DNA from: Polytrichum commune
Taxonomy: Eukaryota; Streptophyta; Polytrichopsida; Polytrichales; Polytrichaceae
Direction: 5' to 3'
NCBI GenBank assembly: GCA_950295325.1
Contig: OX485803.1
Coordinates: 8,372,001 to 8,432,000 of the forward strand
Length of the DNA stretch: 60,000 nucleotides
Positions 47,576 to 59,257 of the stretch are shown here, piece by piece (within the stretch, counting starts at the first letter, position 1; each line of letters opens with the position of its first letter). Under the pieces are notes generated by a model, which did no database searches, was not told where the DNA came from, and saw nothing but the letters and a program-made list of their open reading frames with translations. The translations under genes were made by a program, and so were the position numbers.

Positions 47576-50413
47576 ATGTTTAGGAACCAGTACGATACGG
47601 ATGTGACCACATGGAGCCCCGCGGGGCGCCTGCATCAGGTGGAATACGCCATGGAGGCTGTCAAGCAGGGCAGTGCTGCCATAGGGCTGCGATCCAGGAC
47701 GCACGTGGTGCTGGCGACGGTGAACAAGGCTTCCTCGGAGCTCTCGGCTCACCAGAAGAAGCTGTTCAAGATTGACAACCACATCGGGATCGCCATGGCC
47801 GGTCTCACTGCCGACGGGCGTGTGTTGTCGAGGTACATGCGATCGGAGTGCATCAATCATAATTTCGTGTACGAATCGCCTCTGCCGGTGGGGCGATTGG
47901 TGGTCCAAGTTGCTGATAAAGCCCAGGTTTGTTGCCACGACCCTCCGAGTTTGTAATTTGTTCTGATTGATCGATTGACCCTAAACCTGCCTGGGTTTGA
48001 CTTCTTTTGGAGCTTAAAGCCTTTCAACGGTTTCTGGCATTGGACATTTGAGACGAGTGTCCTCTCTCTGTTATAACTCTTGCCTGCAATCGAGAGACAC
48101 TTGTTGGTTCATAATTAGGTCTGCGGAGAAGACAATTGTTCTCACATCTTGGCCCAAATTGTGAATCTTCTTCATGGTTTTGGAAGTTGCTGGTAAAGAC
48201 CAGGTTTGCCATGATTGACATTGTAATATGTTCTAATTGATTAATTGTGAGCTGGACCTGCCTGGTTTTGACTTCTTTGGAGCTTCGGTCTTTTAGGGTT
48301 TCTGGCTTTTGACGTTCGAGATGAGCTCATTCTCTGTTTTCGCTCGTGTCTGTATTTGAGAGACACTTGTTGGTTCATAATTAGGTATTTGGAGAAGACA
48401 ATTGTTACCACATCGTGGCTCAAATCACAATTCTTCTTCAAGGTTCTGAAAGTTGCTGATAAAGCCCAGGTTTGCCATGGTTGACATCAGATGTTGTTCT
48501 GATTGATCGATTGTGAGCTGCACCTGCCTGGTTTTGACTTCCTGGGAGCTTAAGGTCTTTTAGGGTTTCTAGCATTCAATACTTGAGATGTCTATTCTTT
48601 GTTTTACTTGAGTCTGAGTCTGCAAATAACGGACAGTATGTGAAATTATAATCAGGTTTGTGGAGAAGATGCTTGTTGTCACATCTTGGCTCAGATTGTA
48701 TTTCTTCATGGTTTTGAAAGATGCTAATAATGCCCAGGTTTTCCATGATTGACATCATAATTTTTTCTACTTGATGGATTGTAAGCTGGACCTGTGTGGT
48801 TCTGACTTCCTTGGAGCTCAAGGTCCACTAGGCTTTCTGGCATTTGACGCTTGTTGGGTTCATAATTCAGTTTGTGGAGAAGACAATTGTTCTGACATCT
48901 TAGCTAAAATTGTATAATCTTCTTCATGGTTCTGGAAGTTGCTGGCAAAGCCAAGGTTTGCACGTTCGATGTTGTAATTTAGTCTAATTGATTGATTGTG
49001 AGCTGGACCTGCCTGGTTTTGACTTTGAGCTTAAGGTCTTTTAGGGTTTCTTGGCATTTGATGCTTGAGATGTCCATTCTCTGTTTTATTTGATGTTGCA
49101 TTCAATGATTACTTCGTGGGTTCATAATCAGGTTTGTGGAGAAGACAACTATTCTTACATCTTGGCCCAAGTCGGAAAGCTTCTTTTATGGTTTTTAGAG
49201 ATGTTTTTGTTTATATAATGAATCCTTGTGACATCCGATTTTTACTCTGGCTTGTCTTGTCTCAGACTAGGAATTTCTTGCTACTTGCTAACAGCATGGA
49301 AAAATGTTCAGGTTTTTTGTGATAAATCCCTTTGGGTCAAGAGTTTCGGTCTGCTTGTCTCTTCATCTTGTTGAATTCTCATAGCTCTGAGCTGTGTCGA
49401 CCTTTATGGATTAAGCTTTGTATGGAGATCAATCTACATTTATCTAGTTAAATCTACCTTAAAGCTAGGAATTATGTGTGTTATGTGGCATGTGTATAAA
49501 TACTGCTAGATTAGGACAGATTCTGTGTGTGGTGGATCTGCTGCACCTATGAAAGTTTGTGAAATGGTCTGTCAGCAGTGTTCTGTTTTGACATGTGAGT
49601 ATTCTCTTAAGATATGTACACTAGATGAATGAGAAGACCAGTCCTGCTATCAAGAATACTTTTTGTCTCCTTGTTTATACATGATGTCCGTTGTCAATCT
49701 GCCATTTTATGACGACTTCAGCTAAGCTACCAATGTCTTCTGGTCTCCCTCCCATGTGCTTTGCAGTTTTTTAAAATGCCTCCCTATTTTCTTACTGTAA
49801 TGCTTTTGGACCTACCGTGAAATTGTGGAGATAAGCTTCCATGGTCCATTTATACAAAGGCTGTGGTTGCAATAGTGCATCATATAGGAACATTAACTAT
49901 GTTCTATATGTGCAGGTGTGTACACAACGTTCATGGAAGCGGCCATATGGAGTAGGGCTTCTTGTTGCAGGAACTGATGAAACAGGGCCCCATCTATACC
50001 AGAATTGTCCTTCTGGCAACTACTTTGAGTTTCATGCTTTTGCAATTGGATCCCGCTCACAGGCTGCAAAAACATACCTGGAACGGAAATTTGAGACTTT
50101 TATGGAGTGCAGCAAGGAGGAATTGATTCGTCATGCACTTTATGCTGTGAAGGAATCTCTACAAGAGGAGGAGCTCAGCAGTGCCAACTGTGGAGTAGCT
50201 ATTGTAGGTGTAGATGATGATTTTGTGATCCTTGACCCCAAGTCACTTCAGGAGTACATTGATTCATTGGAAGGTGGAAAGGAGGAACAACAGAATAAGT
50301 TGGATACAGAAGATGAAGGGAGAAGTCCTGCAGTGATTCAACGACAAGATACCTCGGGGAGAGGAGGTATTGGGGTGGGTGGTGCTGAAGGTCCTACAGA
50401 CATGGAGACTTGA
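47576..50413 (+). CDS. PAF1: 20S proteasome subunit alpha type-1 (alpha-6)
   Basis: Two exons, 47576-47926 and 49916-50413, joined in phase 0 by a 1,989-bp GT-AG intron, encode 282 aa, close to the usual 278-280 for plant PAF. The alpha-subunit signature lies at the N terminus: [20 protein letters not shown] (residues 6-25). Other family landmarks are [39 protein letters not shown] across the junction, [20 protein letters not shown] and [11 protein letters not shown]. As an outer-ring subunit it has no catalytic Thr; it helps form and gate the entry pore of the 20S core in cytosol and nucleus. The last 45 residues are acidic then Gly-rich, as expected of a variable alpha-1 tail. The start follows the universal MFRNQYD form. 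It looks intact and functional. Confidence 0.97.
47911..49200. repeat. ~270-bp tandem repeats in the proteasome intron, carrying donor-site copies
   Basis: The exon-1 end GTTGCTGATAAAGCCCAG and its donor GTTTG are repeated inside the intron at GTTGCTGGTAAAGACCAG (ending 48203), an identical-to-exon copy (ending 48469), GATGCTAATAATGCCCAG (ending 48737) and GTTGCTGGCAAAGCCAAG (ending 48955). Spacings are 277, 266, 268 and 218. Other unit landmarks are GAGCTGGACCTGCCTGGTTT, CTTTTAGGGTTTC and GTGGAGAAGACAA. A fifth, partial unit reaches about 49200. Confidence 0.9.
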
Positions 50414-52678
50414 AGGACAGTTCACTACATTGAAAAACTGGAGCCATGAGGGGGGGAAGAAGCTGGTGGTAACCTTCTGGTTGCCAAGAAGCGTTGAGTT
50501 TGCATCACATACATCTTTCTTTCAAAGGCGGACAAGATCTTTCAGCATTCTGAACTCTATAGTATGCTCACTCTGTCGCATTGAGGCTCCTGTTACATCT
50601 CATACTTATACATTGCAAGTTTGCCTTCCAGCTTCAGCTAGGTGATGGGTTTTATTGAAAGGGTGTGGATGTCTTGCAAAGAGGACTCATTCTGCTAATT
50701 AATCTAGTTGAATTGTTCATAATTCATGGTTCATTGCTTTGAAAGTAAATCGTTTAACATGGAAATCACTTTCATGACCTCTCTTAGAGTCTGCTTTGAA
50801 CAAACTGAGGCATCTGGAGTTGTCCATCTGAGAGCAGTCCAAGGATGGACACCTTCATATATTGCAAACTGATGTTTCTCAGGCACTTCAGTGGTTATGT
50901 GATATGATGCCTTTGTTCTTGGTAGATCACTTATGCATGCCCTGATATCTTCCAAAGCTGTTGGGAAGCGTTGTGTTGTTGACACCTCAATTAGTTAACT
51001 TAGACATTTCTCCCAGGGTTTAAGGCTGGGCCACAGGCTACGGGCTGGAAACACTAATATACCTTCTTGAGGTGTTGATTAGTGGTGGAGATGAAGCATG
51101 GGACCCAGGTGCAGCAAGTTCTTTCGGAGCTGGTCTTTATGTGGTTTGCTTTTGGTGGATTTTAAATTTAGAATTGAGATCGGGCAAAGTGGCCTGGAGT
51201 GAACAGGTTTGAGGATTGGGGCTTTTGCCCCAACAGTTTCCTGTAGGAGGGATCTGCAGGCATGTCCAGAAACCTTGTATGATAGGGAACTCAGATGGTG
51301 TGGGTTAAGTTTGGAGCTTAAAAGAAAGAATGGGTTGAGCGTGGATTTGCTGGGTTGACTTCTTAATGGTAGAGGAGGACTACGTTGCAGGTTTGTTTAG
51401 TATTTCTTTGTGACATGGGGGAGCATCACCTAATTATCTTATTACATAAAATGCTCCTGTATCACAATTTGCTAGTTTTGGGGATCTGCTCGAGGTTTGT
51501 GGGAAGATAATCTTCCTGTAGTTGTGCTTGATCTTAAAAAACAGGATATGTAGATTTGTCAGAACCCTCTTGTTCTGGAAGCTGATTGTGTTTCTAATGA
51601 GCGAATCTAGCTGATTGGGTGCTCCGGCGGAAGCTCCATTCTAATGCTGTAAGGCAAGCTATATTCTGTGGTGTAATGCAGTTATTCCGTGTAGGAAGTT
51701 TTCATCATCTCCTTCTGAGAGTCCAATCCAGCTGTTTGGAGGCAATTTCCAATAATGTTGGTGACACACGTATCAAAGTGACGGTCTTTTGCCTTTTATA
51801 AGAACCTGTATAAAGAAGGGTTTCCTGCTCAGATGCTTTCAGCAGTTCTATACCAACTTAGCTACCTGGTGCTGCTATTGGCATAACAATTGGTGCTTTG
51901 ATATTGAATATTTCAGTACTTTTGCATATCTGGAACCCTGATCAGTGATCTTGTTTGCAATATCTAGGGCAATTCCTGTTTGTGTAGAATAGTTCATGGG
52001 AGATCACCAATCTGCTAAATCAGGTGAAAGAACCCATTGCTTACTGCTTAGCATCATGTGGCCATTCTCAGGTTAACCCCTAGGCAACGACTTCCCCCTC
52101 CCCCAATTGAAAGATGACAGGTTCATCACCACAATATCAACTTGCTTCAAAACAATGAGATTTGTAAGTATGGTGGATTTCTGAAGCGTGTATGATATAG
52201 AGTTGATCCTTGGATGACTTGTCAGTACTCCTATTTTGTACTAACTTGGTTCTAAAGAAACCCTTGAAATTTTTATTTTATAGCACATCTAAGAAAATGT
52301 TTGGCCTCTTTGGTACTTGTAGGCATGTAGGGTTCAGTCAGCTATGAGGTTGGTTAATTAAGGGCATGACACATCTTTGTGGCAAGAATTGGGTAGCATT
52401 TACATATCTTCAAAATTCATCTTCTGGCAAGTGATGTTTTGAAGCACCTACCAAGGGGGAGTGAAAATGTTGATTGCTATGTAGAGCCTGGACGCTACTA
52501 TTTTAAGCCTGATGAACACTTACAGTGATTCACGAAACCAAGTTGGTGTTTGAATTTTTTTGGTAAATGAGCACTGCCAGCACATGGAGTGAATAACTAT
52601 CAACCTTAAAATCACTTTAGACAGTATTGTGTTGTTGATTATTCACATAGGAATTGAAACCAAAATACACATCATTTA
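50414..52678. other. 3' flank of the proteasome gene and intergenic DNA
   Basis: The first few hundred bases probably hold the 3' untranslated region; no single poly(A) signal stands out. No further exon, tRNA or transposase was recognised up to the second Tc1-like element. Open frames here (for example 50370-50645 on +) are short and unlike known proteins. Confidence 0.45.
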
Positions 52679-53945
52679 TGGAAACACTAAAATTTTGAAA
52701 TGGAAACCCTTCATTGACTCAGTTTTGGACTTGTGAGTCTGTAGACATTGAAAATCAGTAAACTTGCCCTTTGCTTAAATAAGTGCCCGCATTCTTTGTG
52801 GCATGTTCTCACACTCTATGGAAAGTGATAGAATGGAAAGTCTCAAACACACTCCTATAATTTTAGAAGACATAATTTGGGGGTGTTGGATAACGATTGA
52901 GGTTCTGTTTTAGTGTTGTCCATAGGTGCTCTGTAGGGTTAGGTCGGGTGATTCAGTAGGCCACTTCAAAACATTGGAGGGTTGTTTAGATAAAACATTG
53001 GTTTTGGTGTATATTTAGGATCATTATCATGTTGAAAAGTGACCCTAGATGCATTAATGCCATACTTTGGAAAAATGCCATAGAGATTGGTCTCCAATAT
53101 CTTACGTTAGACATATTGATTCATTCTGTCTTCTATCTTGCAAACCAAACCAAGTTCAATTGTACTCATGCAACTCCAAGCCAATACTAAACCTCCTCGG
53201 TGTTCAATATGCAAGACCCTCTCCGTCTTGAGCCCAACACCAAAAACAACACCTTTGAGCAAAAACAGTTGACCTTAGTCTCATATGAGAAAACCACTTC
53301 TTTCCAATCCGTGACGGTCCAATTCTTGTGAGATTTGGCAAAATCTAAACGAGCTTGAATATTCTTATGTGAAAAGACATGTTTTTCCTTCTTTACACAA
53401 TCCTCCAAACTTGCTAAATTTAATGTTTGTCACATTATCTGAGCACTAATCTCATCAAGGAATTATTGCCTAATTGATTTGCATGCCCATGTGGCAACAC
53501 CAAAGCCTCCAATTGTTACCACTCTCACACATGCCCTCAAGTGGGGTGAAAACACATTTGGTCTTTCTCCTACAAATAGTTCAACATCATGAAGATGTTT
53601 CTTTTGGATTCTCTAAACATTAGATTGACTAATAACAAGTCATTTGGCCACTTTCTGTGTGCTCCATCCCTTTTGTAGCAATGACACTACATTATTTTTC
53701 TTTTCGTAAGACAATGGCCTTGTCATAGTATGGAACAACTAAAAATGCAATGTACTACTTGTAAGTAAGCAAGAGAGTCTCTTCTCCTTCTCGACACTTG
53801 GATGTTGAATTGAAACTCTCTACTACATTGTCAATGTATGGAAGAAATGAAGGTGTAAACATGCAAGACCAAAAGTGAGAGACTCTCTTTTTAAAATTAA
53901 ATCATTATCTCAACCACCTTCGCATAATTTTCACTAAAGTTTCCA
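52679..53945 (-). mobile_element. Second Tc1-like (DD34E) transposon, degraded
   Basis: A 1,267-bp element on the minus strand, bordered by TA at 52677-52678 and 53946-53947. Its ends match as imperfect inverted repeats: left TGGAAACACTAAAATTTTG; right, read inward, TGGAAACTTTAGTGAAAATT. These differ from the ends of the element at 29045-30607, so this is another Tc1-like family. The interior is a decayed transposase gene. End positions are less sure than for the first element because the repeats are short. Confidence 0.7.
52745..53726 (-). pseudogene. Tc1-like transposase relic with a lost catalytic Asp
   Basis: From ATG at 53726 the minus strand reads MTRPLSYEKKNNVVSLLQKG and QKVAK before the first stop codon, a Tc1-type N-terminal helix-turn-helix start. 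Further on are RLDFAKSHKNWTVTDWKEVV, then FSYETKVN, where the first catalytic Asp (FSDET in relatives) is Tyr. The second Asp survives in FQHDNDPKYT, and the Glu survives in a shifted frame as NPTEHLW. A C-terminal ENMPQRMRALI, a stop, then AKGKFTDF complete it. Stops, frameshifts and the lost Asp make it inactive. Confidence 0.85.
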
Positions 53946-54891
53946 TACATTAGTAGAAACTTGGATACCTATCATCTACTCTTGATGACACCCCTAAGTT
54001 CCCATTAGTGTAGTAAATATTTCAGCTTATACAAAGCATGAGCAAACATTGAATTGGTTTTGTATGTCATTGTACATCGGGGTCAAGTGGCACCTTGAAA
54101 TTAGTCCAGTCTTATTAAAATAAGATGAGTCAACAACAAACCTGAAGGGTGCATGTTTTCACTACATCTCCCATGATAAGTTATGGGAAGCAAAATCCCT
54201 ATTGACACAAACGAGTTAGAAGTTAATTTATAGTATATTTTCCATATTTGTTATACGTACTTACTTAGTTTGTTTCCCACACTATATGTGTTTACTTAAC
54301 AAGCTAATCACATTTATAATCGATTGTTCATGATCAACATTGTAATTAACTTTCCACACTTACTTTACCACACATATATTTGGTAGTAATCAGTAAAGAA
54401 AAAAGAGTGCACACATAATAGCCATCTATTATGTCACGAGAGCATACAATACAATTTGCACTCCTGTATATTTGGATTGTAAATGTTGCAAAATCCTAAA
54501 AACACATGTTTTTGCTCAGGCATTTTTCTTGAAACATCTTTGCCGTCATTGTCTATGGACAATGAAACTACAAGGTGATTTCATATTGGATCATGCTCCG
54601 AAACTCCTTGTACGGGATTATATAAATAGTAAAACCCAAAGACTAATCATTAAATTTGGACATTGCTCACATGAATTAGATTCCACTATCACCAAATGCC
54701 CTCGTGTAGAATCAACTCATGGTAAAGGAAGACGAGTTACCAAAATTGTGGATTACAACCTAGTTTAATTCCTCCGGAACTTAATTGAATCCCTAAATGC
54801 CTAAGAAGTTCAAATGTGTCCAGATGGATGTGGTTTTGTTGGGTTTCTTGATTGAATTTGATCTATTATGTTAGGTGCTATAAGATCCTGA
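53946..54891. other. Intergenic stretch with one unrecognised ORF
   Basis: An open frame at 54472-54768 (+, 98 codons) has several Cys and His (CKCCKIL, HLCRHCLW, FGHCSHE) but no spacing that I can match to a known zinc-binding domain. It precedes the LINE tail by 120 bases and may belong to it, but I could not recognise reverse-transcriptase motifs. No other feature seen. Confidence 0.35.
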
Positions 54892-55215
54892 ATGCATAGA
54901 ACTTCACCACAAAGCAAGATCATTGTTGCCTACCGCACCTCGAACCATAGACTTGCCATTGAAGCTAGACGGTGGACAAGTAGCCCTATCTCTAGAGATA
55001 CTAGACTATGCCACTTTTGCTCCTATAATGTAGTTGAAAATGAGGCACATCTTGTGTTGGAATGTTTCCTATACAACCCCATTAGAAATAAGTTTTCATC
55101 ACTATTTGAGAACGTGGTTCCAAGGAGCCTCAAGTCTTTCTTTCAATTAGACCAACAAGTTCACATTAGCCTCTGTCTCACGGAGGCTATCGCACTCCAC
55201 CACTTAGAGAATTAA
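54892..55215 (+). pseudogene. 3' tail of a non-LTR retrotransposon (reverse-transcriptase-associated zinc domain)
   Basis: The 107-codon stretch reads YRTSNHRLAIEARRW, RDTRLCHFCSYNVVENEAHL, VLECFLYNPIRNKF and SLKSFFQ, ending in a short helical tail. The CHFC...EAHLVLEC pattern (C-x2-C, then H-x4-C) and the preceding R-SNH-L-IE-RW block are what is found at the C-terminal end of LINE ORF2 proteins, downstream of the reverse transcriptase. No endonuclease or polymerase motifs were found upstream, so this is a 5'-truncated insertion, the normal fate of LINE copies. The zinc motif is intact although the element is dead. Confidence 0.75.
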
Positions 55216-57352
55216 CTAGTTTGAAACCATCTTGATGTACTTTGAGGCCCATTATAGCCTTTTTGTCTTCCCTTACTTTAAAATCAATTACATTTCAGTT
55301 CATTTCATAAGTGAGATTGTTTTGCAAATTGGACCATACACAAGCCTTGAGAAAATTTCAAATGCAGACAAGGTGAGTTTGTAGTGCATTCCTTAACACT
55401 TGGACATCATTGGGTGTTTCTTGAAAGTGAGATGACTTAATATGGACGGCTTTCAATACTCAAATGTGGTCCACACAAATAAAAAAAGGTTCTTACAAAG
55501 TACATTAAGATTACATCCATACATTTGAAATATAATCCTAACAACTTGACATGGCAACCATCCGTGCATAAGACTTTGATTGTAATTATTCATAGATAAT
55601 TCAACCCCCGAGCATCTAATTATACACCTAAGACGTCTCCCCTTATATTGTACACGTAGGGAGGAACATTTTTTAGAGTAAGGTTTGTATGTATAGGAAG
55701 GCTATCATGTAATGCTATGTGATCTTAAATGAGGGCTATGTTGAGCCTATGTATGAACATGTGCTCAACGCTTTTTGTGAAAGAAAAATAGTGTTCATCT
55801 TGCATACGAATACCTTAGACCAACTTTGTGGACCCTATTTTTGTTTTGTATACATTGCAAAGCATATATCTTATTATAGAAAAGTTGGGCATGTACACAA
55901 ACTTGAGGACGTGTGTAATCTCTACACGTGTATTTACATTGTTGTTTTTTGTTGCATAATTCTTTGTTGGGTTAGAGTGTAGTGTGGAGTGAATTATTTG
56001 GTACCTAAATCTAAGTAAGATAGGAAAAATAGTTTTTAGAAACCCAATTAAAGCTAGATGTTTAATTGACATGTGATAATGAAGACCATAGTTTGGGAGA
56101 TTAGAAAAGAGAAGGATTCGAAGGGACTATGGGTTTGATGAGAGTAGGTGCAATCATAGGAGGTAGCACACACATTTTGGTGAATATGTAGACTACATTC
56201 TTCGGAGGGAAAAAAAATAAAGGGAGACAAACTTGACTTTTACCTTGCATCTCTCCTATGTTGACAATTGTCCTGGAAATACTTGAATTGACATGATTAG
56301 GGATTGATCCTTGTGTAAGAAATTCATTCCAACCTAGGATTGTTGGTCGATCACTGGAATTCTGGTTGAGGAGCGATTCCTCATACCATTATTTAATTAT
56401 CACGTTGAATTCGTTAATTGCGTTTATCAAGTTACATGTTCAAAGTATATGATCTTTGGATCAATCATATGCTCAAACCATTGTCTTATAGGGAAGTAAG
56501 AAGTTGAGAGGCAACACAAAGGCTTGTCAATAATTCATTATGTAAGGTCTCTTGTCAAATGATGGTATTGTGATCAGATAGCCAGAGTGTTAATGAGCCT
56601 ACTGATTCATCATCCTTGTGAGTGATTCATATGAATGAAGGATATGCATGTTTAAGATATATCTATGATTGAGAGAATTTGGTGAAGATAGATATTGTGA
56701 ACATTTTGTGTTCAAACATATTTCCGAATATATTTCCAAAGACTTTGAGCGAGTAAGATTGAGTAGAGGATGCATTGAGTGGTGAGTATTCTGAAGATTG
56801 TATTCTTAAACAAGTCTTTGCCGATAATTGTGATTCATGAATGTTTGTGTATAATCAATTACCTAGAATGAGTGGGAGAAAATGGTAAATGGACTAGACA
56901 TGATTATGTGTCCATTTACAATAGTGGGATGGGTGATGAATGAATACATTACAAGTAGCCTATGTATCAAACTCCATATGAGTTGGTGACAAGGTGACTT
57001 TTGAGAGCTTATGTGTAATTGTCATCATAAGGTTCTTTAAGACCTAAAGAAACATGCTTAAAGAGCAGGGTCAAATTATAAAATCCATGCCTTCATAGCA
57101 TGTCATATACTTGTCACACTAGAATCAGTGAGCTAAGGTAGTCTTTCATAGGCCAGTCTAGTATTTGAAGTGATGGATTCCATAGATTCCTCCTAATTTT
57201 AAAAAATGAGAAATTAAAGTTTTAAAATTTTCATGAATGTTTCAACCTAAGCGTTGACACAAGACAATCTAATGAGCCTTTCATTTAGAAAAAGTCCCTC
57301 GAAGAGAGACCAAACTCCTATTTCCATCATCTTTGAGAGACTTTGCAGACTC
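55216..57352. other. Gene-poor AT-rich DNA
   Basis: No gene, transposase or structured repeat recognised. The open frame at 55719-55982 (+, 87 codons) resembles no known family. The first part may include untranslated tail of the LINE fragment. Confidence 0.45.
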
Positions 57353-57355
57353 TAA

Positions 57356-57858
57356 GGGCCACTTTACACCTATAGGCCAGGCCAATTCGTTGTGTAAGAG
57401 GTTTGAAATCCTCACTTGTGATTTGGCCAAAAGGTTGAAATCGGCCCCAAGCCCTTTACACCTAGAGGCCGGGCCAATTTGGTGGTATGAATTTTTGAAT
57501 CAAAAAATGCATAGTCTAACACAGCCCGAGCTCGTTGAATTGGGTGCACCCAAAATGGAGGGCCAATTCTTGGCCTCGGCGCCAATGTCAAATTTCAATT
57601 AAAATTTATTTAATAAAATAATATTTTTTCAATGAACCATATCCACTGGATTATGTGGAAATATGAATGGCTCTATGCTAGACTTATTGAATCGGCCTAG
57701 CTTCTTGGCCCTAAGGCCTTTACATATGAGAAAATTGGCCCCCATTATAATCTTATTATAATGTGTAGTTGAGGGCGGCCTCCAACCCAAAAATGGTTGA
57801 AATTTCATGCAGTCGGCCTCAAGGGGAATTGGCTTGGCCTCTAGGTGTAAAGCGGCCC
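57356..57858. mobile_element. 503-bp Tourist-like MITE with TAA target duplication
   Basis: The left end is GGGCCACTTTACACCTATAG and the right end, read inward, is GGGCCGCTTTACACCTAGAG. Both are flanked by TAA (57353-57355 and 57859-57861). GGGCC-type termini with a 3-bp TWA duplication fit PIF/Harbinger (Tourist-like) elements. The interior is rich in GGCC words such as CCAGGCCAATT and has no transposase. Similar termini occur in the elements at 58881-59257 and 44912-46083. Confidence 0.85.
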
Positions 57859-58027
57859 TAATGTGACATTGTACATAATCTACTCACCCTACCTACCCTG
57901 CCATCTTTGAAGTCCATGGTTGACGTAGCCAATGCTAAAGTGTATTGTCAAGGAGCTCTTTGAATTGATCCTTGTAGGGTAGTAGCATGATAATTGTAAT
58001 GAGTTGGGAGAATCAAGCAATTACTTA

Positions 58028-58448
58028 GAGCGTCCCCACCAGACTAGGCACACGCCAAATAGAATATATAATATTTTATATCTTAGGGGGCCCTCCATCT
58101 TGGGCGGGGCAACTCATCACGAATCAAAGCCCATCAAAGCCTAGGCAAACTCCCCCCCCCCCCACCACCACTTAATTAGGAAGCAATCAATAGGATAACG
58201 ACACTTTTTATCTGATACGGGATAAAGTAAGATATTAAAGTAATATCTTGGCGGGCCAGAGGAGGCCCGCTATATGAACCATTTATGGCAAGGGAAGGTC
58301 TTAACTATACCCAAGCCGGTTCTAAATTATGGGAGGGGGGGGGCAACCACTAGTGGGGCTCACTTTATGATGGTACCGCCACTTAAGAACATGGGATGCC
58401 CCATTTATGACGTTGGCATGCCCCATGCCTGGTCTGGTGGGGATGCTC
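58028..58448. mobile_element. 421-bp Tourist-like MITE with TTA target duplication
   Basis: The left end is GAGCGTCCCCACCAGACTAG and the right end, read inward, is GAGCATCCCCACCAGACCAG. TTA flanks both sides (58025-58027 and 58449-58451). The size, ends and 3-bp TTA duplication fit a non-autonomous PIF/Harbinger element of a different family from its neighbours. A C tract (58152-58163) and a G tract (58331-58342) in the interior are also inverted to each other. No coding capacity. Confidence 0.85.
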
Positions 58449-58880
58449 TTACAGATGAACTAGTTGAGTAGGTATGAAAAGTAACTGGTCAAAGTTGAGG
58501 ACTTCAAAAAAATCACCTAGCATTTTAGAGGAATCTATGGAACATACCTTAAACCACAATATCACAACAAAAATGATCGGTAATCATTCAATAGTCTTGA
58601 ACTTTAACCGGTGTATTTGTAATTAGCGGTTGGTTCTCTATGTTCATTGGGCCTCAGTATACCATATTTGCACACCCACAATATTCCAAGCAGCCCCTCA
58701 AACGGTCCCTTGCAGTTCTACATTTGCTTCTTGTAGAATATGAAGCACACAATTAGTGCGAGGCTATTAGCAAAGTCACATCGTGTCCACAACTATTTCC
58801 TATCTATTTTTGAAGCTTGTATGAATATCTTATATCATTATCAAGGTGTAGATTTTCTTTCTCATTGAATGATCACATAA

Positions 58881-59257
58881 GGGCCGCTTCACACTATGGC
58901 CGTCCCAGTCGAGAGGCCGTGCAATTGAATGGCCATTTTTTGTTGAGAGTCCAAAGAAATGGGTTGAAAATAGCCAATAAAATGTAGGAATTGCAGCCTT
59001 CGGCCAGGCACAATGTGAAGCCTCCAAAGGCCAAGCCCAATGACCGAACCTTTGGCCATGCATCAACACTTGTGGCCTCTCAACTTGACCAATTTAAATT
59101 TTGGATTGAAATCGACATGTAGGCATTTTAAATTGCGACAGCCTTTGGACTTTGGCCTTTGGTGTGAAGGGTCAAGAAGCTGAAATCTTAGTTTCTTGTA
59201 ATTTGATTGATGGAAATTGACGGCCTTTCGAAGTTCGGCTATAGTGTGAAGCAACCT
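58881..59257. mobile_element. 377-bp MITE of the GGGCC(A/G)CTT(C/T)ACAC family
   Basis: The left end is GGGCCGCTTCACACTATGGC, preceded by TAA (58878-58880). The right end, read inward, is AGGTTGCTTCACACTATAGC, with its outermost bases mutated and no matching TAA. The interior is rich in GGCC, as in the element at 57356-57858. It is an older copy of the same or a sister family. Confidence 0.7.
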
